This document shows, piece after piece, positions 8,837 through 17,838 of a stretch of DNA of 64,000 nt. The stretch lies in contig JAHDSF010000020.1 of NCBI GenBank assembly GCA_018432935.1, positions 88,402 to 152,401 of the forward strand, given 5' to 3'. The notes beneath the pieces are model-generated. The model made no database searches. It saw only the letters and a list, made by a program, of their open reading frames with translations, and was not told where the DNA came from. The number at the start of each line of letters is the position of its first letter. The first letter of the stretch is position 1. Both the position numbers and the translations under genes were made by a program. This DNA is from Rhodospirillales bacterium. Its GTDB lineage: Bacteria; Pseudomonadota; Alphaproteobacteria; Rhodospirillales; Shumkoniaceae.

Positions 8837-11800
8837 ATGCGGATCACGCGATTCTTCACCAGGGATGGGTCGTCCCCTTACGAGGGCTTCGACTTCCGTG
8901 CGGCTTCCAGCGAGATCCGCAACCCCGACGGCGGAATCGTGTTCCAGGCGGCGGACATCGAGTTCCCCGCCCACTGGTCGCAGGTCGCCTGCGACGTGCT
9001 GGCGCAGAAGTACCTGCGCAAGGCCGGCATTCCGGCCGTGCTGCGCCCGGTGGCCGAGGCCGACGTGCCGGAGTGGCTGCGCCGCCACGAGCCCGACGCC
9101 GCCAAGCTCGCCCGCCTGCCCGAGGACCAGCGCCTGCGCGGCGAGACCAGCGCCCGCCAGGTGTTCGACCGCATGGCCGGCACCTGGACCTACTGGGGCT
9201 GGAAGGGCGGCTATTTCGATTCCGAGGCCGACGCGCGGGCCTACTACGACGAAATGCGCTACATGCTGTGCGCCCAGGTCGGCGCGCCCAACTCGCCGCA
9301 GTGGTTCAACACCGGCCTGCACTGGGCCTACGGCATCGACGGCCCGTCGCAGGGCCACCACTACGTCGACTTCAAGTCGGGCGAGCTGGTCCGCTCGCAG
9401 TCGGCGTACGAGCACCCGCAGCCCCACGCCTGCTTCATCCAGAGCATCTCGGACGATCTGGTCAACGAGGGCGGCATCATGGACCTGTGGGTCCGCGAGG
9501 CGCGCCTGTTCAAGTACGGCTCGGGCACCGGCACCAACTTCTCGGCCCTGCGCGGCGAGGGCGAGCGGCTGTCCGGCGGCGGCCGTTCCTCGGGCCTGCT
9601 GTCGTTCCTGAAGATCGGCGACCGCGCGGCCGGCGCCATCAAGTCCGGCGGCACCACCCGGCGCGCCGCCAAGATGGTGGTGGTCGACATCGACCACCCC
9701 GACATCGAGAGCTACATCGACTGGAAGGTGCGCGAGGAGCAGAAGGTCGCGGCCCTGGTCGCCGGCTCGCGGGCCGCGAAGAAGACCCTGAACGGGATCA
9801 TGGAGGCCTGCCACGGCGCCGACCTGGCCGAGGGCGACCGCTGCGATCCCAAGCGCAACCCGGCGCTGAAGCGGGCCATCCGCGAGGCCCGCAAGGCGAT
9901 GGTGCCGGACAACTACATCCAGCGCACCGTCCACCTCGCCCGCCAGGGGTACAAGGACGTCGACTTCCCCGAGTTCACCACCGACTGGGACGCCGAGGCC
10001 TTCCTCACCGTCTCGGGCCAGAACTCCAACAACAGTGTGCGGGTGACCAATGACTTCCTCAATCGTGTGGCCACGAATGACGACTGGGACCTCATCCGCC
10101 GAACCGACGGCAAGGTCGCCAAGACCGTCCACGCCCGCGACCTGTGGAACAAGATCGGCTACGCCGCCTGGGCCTGCGCCGATCCGGGCATCCAGTTCGA
10201 CACCACCGTCAACGAGTGGCACACCTGTCCCGAGAGCGGCCGCATCAACGCTTCCAACCCGTGCTCGGAGTACATGTTCCTGGATGACACGGCGTGCAAC
10301 CTGGCGTCCCTGAACCTGATCGCGTTCCAGACCGAGGACGGCGGCTTCGATAGCGCGGCGTTCTCGTACGCCGTGCGGCTGTGGACGGTCGCGCTCGAGA
10401 TCTCGGTGCTGATGGCCCAGTTCCCGGCCGCCCGCATCGCCGAGCTGTCGTACGAGTTCCGCACCCTCGGCCTCGGCTACGCCAACATCGGCGGCTTCCT
10501 GATGGCCGCCGGCGTGCCCTACGATTCGGCGGAAGGCCGCGCCATCTGCGCCGCCGTCACCGCGCTGATGACCGGCGCCTCCTACGCCACCAGCGCCGAG
10601 ATGGCCGAGGAGATGGGCCCCTTCCCCGGCTTCGCCAAGAACCGCGAGGCGATGCTGCGGGTGATCCGCAACCACCGCCGCGCCGCGTTCGGCGAGAAGC
10701 GCGGCTACGAGGGGCTGTCGATCCTGCCGGTGGCGCTCGACGCCGCAGCCTGCCCGCACGCCGAGCTGGTCGCCGCCGCCCGCGCCGCCTGGGACCAGGC
10801 GCTCGCACTCGGCGAGAAGCACGGCTTCCGCAACGCCCAGGTCAGCGTGCTGGCGCCGACCGGCACCATCGGCCTGGTGATGGACTGCGACACCACCGGG
10901 ATCGAGCCCGACTTCGCCCTGGTCAAGTTCAAGAAGCTGGCCGGCGGCGGCTACTTCAAGATCATCAACCGGATGGTGCCGCTGGCGCTGGCCCGCCTCG
11001 GCTACACCCAGGACCAGATCGACGAGATCATCCACTACGCGGTCGGCCACGGCACGCTGGAGGGCTCGCCCGCCATCGGCCACGCGGAGCTGAAGGCGCG
11101 CGGCTTCACCGACGAGGCGCTGGCCAAGGTCGAGGGCGCGCTGAAGGACGCCTTCGACATCAAGTTCGTGTTCAACCGCTGGACCCTGGGCGAGACCTTC
11201 TGCACCGAGGTGCTGGGCATCCCGGCCGAGCGGATGGCCGACGTGTCGTTCGACATGCTCTCCGCCCTCGGCTTCCCGCGCGACCAGATCGAGGCCGCCA
11301 ACACCTGGGTGTGCGGCGCCATGACCCTGGAAGGCGCCCCGCACGTGAAGGCGGAGCACCTGCCGGTGTTCGACTGCGCCAGCCCCTGCGGCCGCACCGG
11401 CACCCGCTACCTTTCGGTCGAAAGCCACATCCGCATGATGGCGGCGGCGCAGCCGTTCGTCACCGGCGCCATCTCGAAGACCATCAACATGCCGAACTCG
11501 GCCGCGGTCGAGGACTGCACCGAGGCCTACATGCTGTCGTGGCGGCTGGGGCTGAAGGCGAACGCCCTCTACCGCGACGGCTCCAAGCTGTCGCAGCCGC
11601 TCCAGGCCGCCCTCGTCGAGGACGAGGCGGACGAGGTCGAGGAGGTGGTGGAGGAGATCGTCGCCGAGCCGGCCGCCCGGCGCGCCGAGCTGGTGACCGA
11701 GCGCATCGTCGAGCGGCTGATCCAGCGCGGCAGCCGCCGCCGTCCGCCGGACCGCCGCAAGGGCTACACCCAGAAGGCCCGGGTCGGCGGCCACAAGGTG

Positions 11801-12490
11801 TACCTGCGCACCGGCGAGTACGAGGACGGCAAGCTGTCCGAGATCTTCATCGACATGCACAAGGAAGGCGCCGCCTTCCGCAGCCTGATGAACAACTTCG
11901 CGGTGGCGATCTCGATCGGCCTGCAGTACGGCGTGCCGCTGGAGGAGTTCGTCGATTCCTTCACCTTCACCCGGTTCGAGCCGTCGGGCGTGGTCGAAGG
12001 CAACGACACCATCAAGATGGCGACCTCGATCGTCGACTACATCTTCCGCGAGCTCGCCGTCTCCTACCTCGGCCGGCGCGACCTCGCCCACGTCGAGCCG
12101 CGCGACCTCGCCCCCGACCGCCTCGGCCCTCCGGGCGACACCAGCGCGCTCAACGTCAAGATGGCGGCCGACCCGACCGCGATGGAGGCGGTCGAGCGCT
12201 ACGCCAGCCAGGGTTTCGTGCGTCGCAAGTTCCTGGTCTTCAAGGGCAAGCAGGCGGCGGCCGGCGGCGGCGCGACGGCGGTGGCCGAGACGATGACGGT
12301 GACCGAGATGGAGACGACCGCCGAGGTGGTGGTCGCCGCCGAAACCTCCGGCGCCCTCGACCGCGTCCGCGAGGCGCGCCTCCAGGGCTACGAGGGCGAC
12401 GCCTGCTCGGAATGCGGCAACTTCACCCTGGTCCGCAACGGCACCTGCATGAAGTGCATGACCTGCGGATCTACGTCGGGATGTTCGTGA
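8837..12490 (+). CDS. nrdJ: Cobalamin-dependent (class II) ribonucleotide reductase
   Basis: Reduces ribonucleotides to deoxyribonucleotides using adenosylcobalamin as radical source, with or without oxygen. The 1217-aa protein is full length for the alphaproteobacterial type. Seen: first redox Cys in [17 protein letters not shown] (near residue 198), the allosteric/active-site [14 protein letters not shown], the catalytic NPCSEY motif (near 473), [15 protein letters not shown], and a C-terminal zinc-like tail with C-x2-C pairs ([20 protein letters not shown]) that re-reduces the active site. The ATG at 8837 follows GAGGGG. A Glu-rich linker ([15 protein letters not shown]) separates the barrel from the TSCPD-like C-terminal region. 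Confidence 0.97.
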   Translation: MRITRFFTRDGSSPYEGFDFRAASSEIRNPDGGIVFQAADIEFPAHWSQVACDVLAQKYLRKAGIPAVLRPVAEADVPEWLRRHEPDAAKLARLPEDQRLRGETSARQVFDRMAGTWTYWGWKGGYFDSEADARAYYDEMRYMLCAQVGAPNSPQWFNTGLHWAYGIDGPSQGHHYVDFKSGELVRSQSAYEHPQPHACFIQSISDDLVNEGGIMDLWVREARLFKYGSGTGTNFSALRGEGERLSGGGRSSGLLSFLKIGDRAAGAIKSGGTTRRAAKMVVVDIDHPDIESYIDWKVREEQKVAALVAGSRAAKKTLNGIMEACHGADLAEGDRCDPKRNPALKRAIREARKAMVPDNYIQRTVHLARQGYKDVDFPEFTTDWDAEAFLTVSGQNSNNSVRVTNDFLNRVATNDDWDLIRRTDGKVAKTVHARDLWNKIGYAAWACADPGIQFDTTVNEWHTCPESGRINASNPCSEYMFLDDTACNLASLNLIAFQTEDGGFDSAAFSYAVRLWTVALEISVLMAQFPAARIAELSYEFRTLGLGYANIGGFLMAAGVPYDSAEGRAICAAVTALMTGASYATSAEMAEEMGPFPGFAKNREAMLRVIRNHRRAAFGEKRGYEGLSILPVALDAAACPHAELVAAARAAWDQALALGEKHGFRNAQVSVLAPTGTIGLVMDCDTTGIEPDFALVKFKKLAGGGYFKIINRMVPLALARLGYTQDQIDEIIHYAVGHGTLEGSPAIGHAELKARGFTDEALAKVEGALKDAFDIKFVFNRWTLGETFCTEVLGIPAERMADVSFDMLSALGFPRDQIEAANTWVCGAMTLEGAPHVKAEHLPVFDCASPCGRTGTRYLSVESHIRMMAAAQPFVTGAISKTINMPNSAAVEDCTEAYMLSWRLGLKANALYRDGSKLSQPLQAALVEDEADEVEEVVEEIVAEPAARRAELVTERIVERLIQRGSRRRPPDRRKGYTQKARVGGHKVYLRTGEYEDGKLSEIFIDMHKEGAAFRSLMNNFAVAISIGLQYGVPLEEFVDSFTFTRFEPSGVVEGNDTIKMATSIVDYIFRELAVSYLGRRDLAHVEPRDLAPDRLGPPGDTSALNVKMAADPTAMEAVERYASQGFVRRKFLVFKGKQAAAGGGATAVAETMTVTEMETTAEVVVAAETSGALDRVREARLQGYEGDACSECGNFTLVRNGTCMKCMTCGSTSGCS

Positions 12491-12530
12491 CGTGCCTTAG
12501 GGAACGTGCGTGATTTGCGAGTACCGACTG

Positions 12531-12560
12531 GAGGGGCCGAAAGGCCCCTCTTTGTTTCTT
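12531..12560 (+). terminator. Intrinsic terminator of nrdJ
   Basis: GAGGGGCC, a GAAA tetraloop and GGCCCCTC form an 8-bp perfect stem followed at once by TTTGTTTCTT. This is the clearest rho-independent terminator in the window. It closes the host nrdJ unit just before the low-GC operon. Confidence 0.93.
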
Positions 12561-12669
12561 GACATTCGGTCGATCGTGCATCGTCATCTAACAGTCTGTT
12601 TGCCCCGGGACCCAGACTGGCGGCCGCACTCTCTTCTTGAGACTATGTAGAGGTACCCACGGGTGAGTC

Positions 12670-13602
12670 ATGGCCATGCGAAACATCAAGGACATCTCTC
12701 CCACCGAGTTTGAGAACCTGGTGTTTGACATGATTCGGTCCTCTGGGATGAGAAACTTGGTTTGGCGTACCCCTGGTTCTGATGGTGGCCGCGATATCGA
12801 GGGGCAACACCTTAACTACGATTTCTCTGGGTCATCTGTCCTCGACACCTGGTACATTGAAGCAAAGCACTACCAATCGGCCGTGGATTGGCCTACTGTC
12901 TGGGAGAAAATCGCCTACGCTCAGAATGCACGAGCACAGTATCTGCTCCTCGTCACGACCAGTAGCTTTTCGCCGAAATGCCTTGACGAGATCAGCAAGT
13001 GGAACTCGCACCATTCCGACCCCAAGATTCGCTGCTGGGCGAAATCAGAGCTAGAACATAGACTACGGTTGCAGCCAGCTATTGTCGTAAAGTACGGCCT
13101 TGCCGAACACGCCGAACGGCTCATACCGGCGCTATCACCGTTGAGCAATCATCTCGCCAAAGCAACTATGGCTGCTCGAGAAACTTTAGATTGCGGCCAG
13201 TCACCCCTGCACTATTTGGAATGCGCTGCTGCATTGTCGGAGTTACTTCTCGTCAGGTCTAAGGATCTGAGCACCCAAGGTCGTATCGTCTCCAAAAGTC
13301 CCATCAGGGGCGAAACTTGGTACCCGTGGCTCGAACGTCCTAATCCGTTCAATCCCAGGCTTTTTGATGGTGCCGCCCTGCGGGCACTCGCAAGTGCTAT
13401 CCTTGTTATTTCCCGAGGAGGCGAAGTCAAAGTTAAAGCCATTGATGAGCATGTTCTGCACTTTGCCACTTCTTCTACCAAGTCGTACACCCTTCTCGAT
13501 GGCCAGGATTTGATAGACACGATTCTCCTGTGGGGAGATTTGGAGGCCTCCATTTCGGCAGCCGAATTGACCGTGAAGTCACGCATGGGAGGAGCACAAT
13601 GA
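12670..13602 (+). CDS. Mrr-type PD-(D/E)xK nuclease with unknown C-terminal half
   Basis: Predicted DNA endonuclease. Residues 10-115 fit the Mrr catalytic domain: helix EFENLVFDMIRSSG, then GSDGGRDIEG (D42) and WYIEAKHYQ (E64-x-K66), then QYLLLVTTSSFSPKCLDEI; the catalytic set looks intact. Residues 120-145 (KSELEHRLRLQPAIVVKYG) are the usual end of such domains. Residues 150-310 match nothing I recognise. There is no methyltransferase partner. It opens a three-gene operon whose next start overlaps its stop (ATGA). Base composition and codon choice differ sharply from nrdJ, suggesting transfer. ATGs at 12670 and 12676 are both possible. Confidence 0.82.
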   Translation: MAMRNIKDISPTEFENLVFDMIRSSGMRNLVWRTPGSDGGRDIEGQHLNYDFSGSSVLDTWYIEAKHYQSAVDWPTVWEKIAYAQNARAQYLLLVTTSSFSPKCLDEISKWNSHHSDPKIRCWAKSELEHRLRLQPAIVVKYGLAEHAERLIPALSPLSNHLAKATMAARETLDCGQSPLHYLECAAALSELLLVRSKDLSTQGRIVSKSPIRGETWYPWLERPNPFNPRLFDGAALRALASAILVISRGGEVKVKAIDEHVLHFATSSTKSYTLLDGQDLIDTILLWGDLEASISAAELTVKSRMGGAQ

Positions 13603-14324
13603 CCGAGCACGGCGCATTGAACTTCAGCTTGTTGGCCAATTTTGTCCATCAAGTCATCAATCCACTAAACGGCGTCACCGGCACGCTTGACAACCTCATC
13701 GACGGAACCATCGCAGAAGAACACCGTCGGCAACAACGGCTTAAAGCGGCCAGAGCTCAACTTGAGCACTGCATAATGCTTGTTCGAAATCTTGCTTATT
13801 TTTCTCAGATCAGCCTAGATTCTGGAAACACAAACCCTGGAAAGATACAAAAGACATGTATAATACCTCAGATTATTATTGAGGCAGCCATGTACTTCCA
13901 GGAAATGGCAGCTAATAGGCAGATAGAAATTGATCTAATGGACCGGGCTACGCAGTACCGAGTACAAGGGAATCCTGATCTACTTCGTCAGGTATTTATG
14001 AATATGTTCGATAACGCTGTAAAATACTCAGCTCATGGCTCAAAGATACTCATCGAACCGTGGATTCAAAGGTCTACTGGTACGCTCATCGTAAAGATTA
14101 CCAGTGTTGGTGCACCCATTCTCCCTAATGAGCGCGAAGACGTCTTTCAGCTTGGATTTCGCGGTGCCGCTGCCAAGGCTAGAGTGGCTTCCGGTACCGG
14201 CCTTGGTTTGTACATCTGCAAGACGATTATACAGGAAGTGCACGGTGGCGAAATCGCCGTGGAGTCATCTAGTCAGACCGGAATCACATCGTTCTTAATT
14301 AGATTTCCAACATGGGAGGTATGA
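13599..14324 (+). CDS. Soluble histidine kinase without a sensor domain
   Basis: A 241-aa kinase with HisKA and HATPase_c domains only. The phospho-acceptor is H17 (FVHQVINPLNG), almost at the N-terminus, leaving no room for a sensor or membrane anchor. The N-box is FMNMFDNAVKYS and the G2 box SGTGLGLYICKTIIQE. The G1 box reads ITSVGAPI: the usual Asp and second Gly are missing, so ATP binding may be altered. GGAGGAG precedes the ATG at 13599, which overlaps the nuclease stop; its own stop overlaps the regulator start. Input presumably comes from a protein partner, perhaps the nuclease's C-terminal half (inference). Confidence 0.85.
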   Translation: MTEHGALNFSLLANFVHQVINPLNGVTGTLDNLIDGTIAEEHRRQQRLKAARAQLEHCIMLVRNLAYFSQISLDSGNTNPGKIQKTCIIPQIIIEAAMYFQEMAANRQIEIDLMDRATQYRVQGNPDLLRQVFMNMFDNAVKYSAHGSKILIEPWIQRSTGTLIVKITSVGAPILPNEREDVFQLGFRGAAAKARVASGTGLGLYICKTIIQEVHGGEIAVESSSQTGITSFLIRFPTWEV

Positions 14325-14758
14325 TTATGCCAATGCGAGCGCTGATCGCGGACGATGAGCCATTTTATCACGAATGGCTATTGGACTATCTAAGCAATAA
14401 GAATATTGATGTTGACGTAGCTGTCAATATTGAGACAGCAATTGAAAATATATCAAAGTGTAAGTATAGATTCATAGTCGTTGACTTGAGCATTCCTCTG
14501 AACGACACGTTTCTAGGAACTATACGGGCTTTTGACCCGGCAATAGTTGAATATCCTGGGCTATTTATAGCGGATTATGCCAGAAACAACGGCTACAGAA
14601 ACAGACAGGTTATTGTGTATTCTGTCCATATTTCGGAAGTAATACAGGACTACGTTGACCGTTTATATTGCACTTACATTCCAAAGGGACGACCAGGACT
14701 CCTCAAGACCGAGATCGAAGCGGTACTTAGTTTCGATCCAACTCAAGAGAGCCAATAG
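14321..14758 (+). CDS. Single-domain response regulator (receiver only)
   Basis: A 145-aa CheY-like receiver: acidic pair in ALIADDEP (D11, D12), phospho-acceptor D55 (FIVVDLSIP), switch serine S101 (VIVYSVH) and K122 (YIPKGRP). No output domain follows. The ATG at 14321 overlaps the kinase stop as ATGA, with GGGAGG upstream. An internal stretch (residues 58-95, IPLNDTFLG to NNGYRNRQ) is longer than in CheY. It is AT-rich: I count 19 G/C in the 60 bases 14401-14460. The obvious pair is the preceding kinase; the output may be the Mrr nuclease. Confidence 0.85.
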   Translation: MIMPMRALIADDEPFYHEWLLDYLSNKNIDVDVAVNIETAIENISKCKYRFIVVDLSIPLNDTFLGTIRAFDPAIVEYPGLFIADYARNNGYRNRQVIVYSVHISEVIQDYVDRLYCTYIPKGRPGLLKTEIEAVLSFDPTQESQ

Positions 14759-14854
14759 GCTCTTATAATACTGATGAGCTTTGGGCGACACAGTACCCGA
14801 TATCTAGCACTTAGTTCGGGGAATAGCTTAGACCGGTGGATACGCAACTCGGCG

Positions 14855-14990
14855 GCCGCTTCCGCCCTCGGCGCGTGACGGAAGGGCACGATCCCGGCGC
14901 GCGTAGACCAGATGCAAGGCATCCTTGGCCCTGGTCTCGCACCTGACGAGCCGGAGCCTCAGCTCGCCGGACGAATTCGGGAAAAAACAC
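14855..14990 (-). pseudogene. Degraded 3' fragment of a RibD-C/DHFR-family gene
   Basis: About 42 codons equivalent to the C-terminus of the intact gene at 15013-15576. It is read in the same direction, about 152 bp to the left, and encodes GELRLRLVRCET-AKDALHLVYARRD. The fragment differs at roughly one base in nine, has lost the stop codon and carries a T-run length change near 14985. It lies between the low-GC operon and the intact gene. Confidence 0.8.
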
Positions 14991-15012
14991 CGTACTCAAC
15001 TCGCCAGCCCCT

Positions 15013-15576
15013 TCAGCCTTCGTCGCGTGACGGAAACGGGTGGTCCCGGCGGGCGTAGACCAGATGCAGGGCGTCCTTGGCTTTGGTCTCGCACCTGACG
15101 AGCCGGAGCCTCAGCTCGCCGGTGCCTTGCGGAAACAGCGGGATGCCGTCGCCCAGGACGATCGGGATCGCCGCCATCTCGAGGACGTCGAGCTTGCCGA
15201 TCGCGATAATCGAGCGGATCACCTGGCCGCCGCCCTCGACCCAGATGCGGCGGCAGCCCCGGGCCTCGAGCTCGGCCGCGACGGCGGCGATGTCCCCGGA
15301 GCGCGCCGCGACGCCGTCGGGCGGCCGGGCGTCCAGCGGCCGCGTCGTCAGCACGACCGCAGGCTTGCCGGGATACGGCCAGTCGCCGAAGCGCCGGATC
15401 GCATCGTAGGTTCCGCGCCCCATCAGGATCGCGTCGACGCCGGCGAGGAAGGCGTCGAAGCCGAAATCCTCGGCCGGGTAATCCGCCGCCAGCCAGTCGT
15501 CCACCGACCCGTCCGGACGGGCGATCTTGCCGTCGAGAGAGACGGCAACGTGACAGTGCCAGATCGTGCCGGCCAT
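15013..15576 (-). CDS. RibD C-terminal/dihydrofolate reductase-family protein (1)
   Basis: A 187-aa NADPH-dependent reductase-fold protein (VSLDGKIARPDGSVDDWL, DAILMGRGTYDAI, GCRRIWVEGGGQVIRSI, AIPIVLGDGIPLFP). The family includes the riboflavin pathway reductase domain and many stand-alone proteins of unknown substrate; this is not the housekeeping FolA. Its start faces a second family member across a 294-bp divergent gap. Its 3' end is partly duplicated just downstream. Confidence 0.85.
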   Translation of the reverse strand: MAGTIWHCHVAVSLDGKIARPDGSVDDWLAADYPAEDFGFDAFLAGVDAILMGRGTYDAIRRFGDWPYPGKPAVVLTTRPLDARPPDGVAARSGDIAAVAAELEARGCRRIWVEGGGQVIRSIIAIGKLDVLEMAAIPIVLGDGIPLFPQGTGELRLRLVRCETKAKDALHLVYARRDHPFPSRDEG

Positions 15577-15690
15577 GGAACCCCCTTCCCCGCGCGCGTC
15601 CCCTCACAGGTGGTGTGCCTGCGGCCGGACGCCACGGCCGGGCCGTGCGCGGGGCCCGGTCGAGCGCCGCCCGCCCCCACCTCACCCCGT

Positions 15691-15719
15691 CCCTCTCCCC
15701 CCCAAGGGGCGGAGAGGGG
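15691..15719. repeat. GC-rich inverted repeat in divergent spacer
   Basis: CCCTCTCC and GGAGAGGG face each other around a C-run and AAGGGGC. Such CTCTCCCC-type hairpins recur as dispersed elements in many high-GC proteobacterial genomes; only one copy is seen here. The rest of 15577-15870 is promoter space with no gene visible. Confidence 0.45.
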
Positions 15720-15870
15720 GTCACGGTGACACTGCACTCGATCCTTCGTCGCCTGCCGCCTGCCCCGCCGCGCGCTCGCGTCCGGCGGCGTCCCCATCCG
15801 GCCAGCTTCCGTCCCGGCTCCCGACGGCCGATCTGATCCCGCAGCGACACCTGCTCCAGGGAGGCACGCC

Positions 15871-16518
15871 ATGCCGAGACTGCGCGTCCATGCGTTCGCC
15901 ATCTCGCTCGACGGCTACGGGGCCGGACCCGACCAGAGGCTCGAGGCGCCGCTCGGCAGGGGCGGCGAGGCCCTGCACGAATGGGTCTATCCGACCCGCA
16001 CGTTCCGGCGCCTGTTCGGCAAGGAGGACGGGGAGACGGGCACCGACGACGACTTCGCGGCGCGCGGCTTCGACAATGTCGGCGCCTGGATCCTGGGGCG
16101 CAACATGTTCGGGCCGGTGCGCGGACCGTGGCCGGACGAATCCTGGAAGGGCTGGTGGGGCGAGAACCCGCCCTATCACGCCCCCGTCTTCGTCCTCACC
16201 CATCACGCGCGGCCGTCGCTGGCGATGGAGGGCGGGACCGTGTTCCATTTCGTCACCGACGGCATCGAAGCGGCCCTGGAGGCGGCGCGCGCGGCGGCGG
16301 GAGGGCGCGACGTCCGCCTCGGCGGCGGGGCTGCCACCATCCGGCAGTACCTGGTCGCCCGCCTCGTCGACGAGATGCACGTCGCGGTCAGCCCGGTCCT
16401 GCTGGGAAGCGGGGAGCCGCTGCTCGCCGGCCTCGACCTCCCCGCCCTCGGCTACGAGGTGACGGAGCACATGGCGTCGCGGAAGGCGACCCACGTGGTG
16501 CTGGCACGGCGCGATTGA
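15871..16518 (+). CDS. RibD C-terminal/dihydrofolate reductase-family protein (2)
   Basis: A 215-aa DHFR-fold protein (AISLDGYGAGPDQRLEAPLGRGG, GAWILGRNMFGPVRGPW, VRLGGGAATIRQYL, HVAVSPVLLGSGEPLL, KATHVVLARR). Substrate unknown. It is preceded by AGGGAGG. It is only distantly similar to the divergent neighbour, so the pair is not a recent duplication. Confidence 0.87.
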   Translation: MPRLRVHAFAISLDGYGAGPDQRLEAPLGRGGEALHEWVYPTRTFRRLFGKEDGETGTDDDFAARGFDNVGAWILGRNMFGPVRGPWPDESWKGWWGENPPYHAPVFVLTHHARPSLAMEGGTVFHFVTDGIEAALEAARAAAGGRDVRLGGGAATIRQYLVARLVDEMHVAVSPVLLGSGEPLLAGLDLPALGYEVTEHMASRKATHVVLARRD

Positions 16519-16561
16519 TAGGCGTTGCCGGCCGCGCCCCGCGCCGGAAGCGGCAGGCTCC

Positions 16562-16933
16562 TCAGTGCTCGTGTTCGTGTTCGGGCGGCGCGAACAGGAT
16601 CAGCTCGACCCGGTCGGGGCCGTCGACATAGCCGTCGTGTCCGGGAGGGATCTCGAAGAAGTCGCCGCGGCCGATGCGGGTTTCGTCGCCGGTCTCGACC
16701 ATGCGGACCACCAGCTTGCCGGAGATGCAGTAGCCGGTGTGGTGCATCGGGCACGAATCCGGCGAGCCCAGCAGCGGCTTCTCGTCCGCCTCCCAGGTCC
16801 AGCCGGGCTCGAAGATCGCGTGCATGCCTGCCGCTCCGGTCGCCATCGTGATGATGGAAATCCGTCCATGCGCCTTCATGTCGAGCAGCTGGTCGGGGCT
16901 TTCGAAACGCTTCACCTCGATCGCGTCGGTCAT
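16562..16933 (-). CDS. Small cupin-domain protein
   Basis: A 123-aa single cupin: PMHHTGYCISGKLVVRM (metal-binding His pair) and RIGRGDFFEIPPGHDGYV. It ends in EHEHEH, a His-rich tail that may bind metal. The start at 16933 follows AGGAG. Likely a small-molecule binding or isomerising enzyme; substrate unknown. Confidence 0.8.
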   Translation of the reverse strand: MTDAIEVKRFESPDQLLDMKAHGRISIITMATGAAGMHAIFEPGWTWEADEKPLLGSPDSCPMHHTGYCISGKLVVRMVETGDETRIGRGDFFEIPPGHDGYVDGPDRVELILFAPPEHEHEH

Positions 16934-17078
16934 GAGATGCTCCTCGGATTGCTGGTGGGCTGAGGCGCATGTGGCGCGCATGATGCCGCGGCGCAAGCGC
17001 GCGGCGGCCGTGTTTCGGTCCCGACGCGGCGGAGCTTGCCGAAGCGCTGGACGTGGCCGCCCTGCCGAAATAGCATGT

Positions 17079-17149
17079 CGCCGCTGCGGCGTCCCGGTCC
17101 TGCCACGGGGCGCCTTCTCGCCTTCCACGGCAGGGTTTCAGCGCCCCGT
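17079..17149 (+). promoter_or_regulatory. Pseudoknot-capable leader upstream of the ECF operon
   Basis: In the 318-bp gap before the ECF S-component, a hairpin (CGCCG/CGGCG, 17079-17091) is followed by two interleaved pairings. CCTGCC (17099-17104) pairs with GGCAGG (17129-17134), and ACGGGGCGC (17105-17113) with GCGCCCCGT (17141-17149). The order A-B-A'-B' allows an H-type pseudoknot or a choice between two stems, as in many riboswitches. No known riboswitch consensus was recognised. Nothing else is visible in 16934-17251. Confidence 0.35.
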
Positions 17150-17251
17150 TCGAGGCCGCCTGGGCCGGCGCGGCGGGCGCAAGGGGGTCGGAGGATTCGG
17201 GGCACGAAGTTTGCTTCGGATCGTTTCAGTCGAAATCGAGGGGGATCTCCC

Positions 17252-17824
17252 ATGCAGCCAGCAGCGCTCGCCAAGAGCGAAGGGAACACGCTGTTCCCGA
17301 TCGTGCTTTCCATCGTCGCCGCCGCCGCCACCGGCGTGCTGTGGGCCTACGCCAACCCGATCCAGCTCGTCCCGGGCGTGATCCAATGGCGCATCTTCGC
17401 CTTCCTGCCGCCCTTGATCGGCATCCTCCTGGGCTGGAAGAGCGGCTTCATCTGCGGCTATCTCGGCACCATCGTGTGGTCGCTGCTCGCCGGCACCTTC
17501 ATCCCGGCGCATTCCTTGATCGTCGACGGCATCATGGTCGGCCTGACCGGGCTCGTGCCGGGCTGGATGTTCGACCCGGCGAAGACCACCTTCGGCCGCG
17601 CCGTGCTGATCAAAATTGCGGCAGTGTGCCTGATTATCGGCCTGATCATGGTGACGGCGGTGTCCGCCAGCCTCGCCTTCCTCGGCATCTTCCCGTTCTG
17701 GTGGGCGATGCTGTACCTGGGGCTGTCCGACGTCGGGCCGATGATCATCGGCACGCCGCTGCTCGTCATCCCGGCGCTCAAGATCCTCAAGGGCGCGCAT
17801 CCGTCGGGATTCGCCCGCTTCTGA
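17252..17824 (+). CDS. ECF transporter S-component-like membrane protein
   Basis: A 190-aa protein with about five or six transmembrane helices (LFPIVLSIVAAAATGVLWAY; IFAFLPPLIGILLGW; AVLIKIAAVCLIIGLIMV). It lies directly before an ECF double ATPase and an EcfT gene, so it is the probable substrate-binding component. I do not recognise its substrate class. The ATG at 17252 follows GAGGGGG. The downstream phosphoribosyltransferase gene hints at a base or nucleoside ligand (inference). Confidence 0.78.
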   Translation: MQPAALAKSEGNTLFPIVLSIVAAAATGVLWAYANPIQLVPGVIQWRIFAFLPPLIGILLGWKSGFICGYLGTIVWSLLAGTFIPAHSLIVDGIMVGLTGLVPGWMFDPAKTTFGRAVLIKIAAVCLIIGLIMVTAVSASLAFLGIFPFWWAMLYLGLSDVGPMIIGTPLLVIPALKILKGAHPSGFARF

Positions 17825-17838
17825 GAGTACGCTAGAGA

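Noticed and set aside
8723..12091. A very long open frame on the minus strand across nrdJ, and similar long antisense frames elsewhere
   Set aside because: These are shadows caused by GC-rich codon bias in the real gene. They have no family-like sequence, ribosome sites or plausible composition.
12670..14758. Calling the low-GC operon a Detocs system
   Set aside because: Detocs has a repeat-containing sensor kinase and a regulator fused to its effector. Neither is present here and the nuclease is a stand-alone Mrr-type protein.
15577..15870. Small RNA gene or terminator in the GC-rich spacer
   Set aside because: The inverted repeat at 15691-15719 has no T-run and lies between divergent starts, where a terminator would be out of place.
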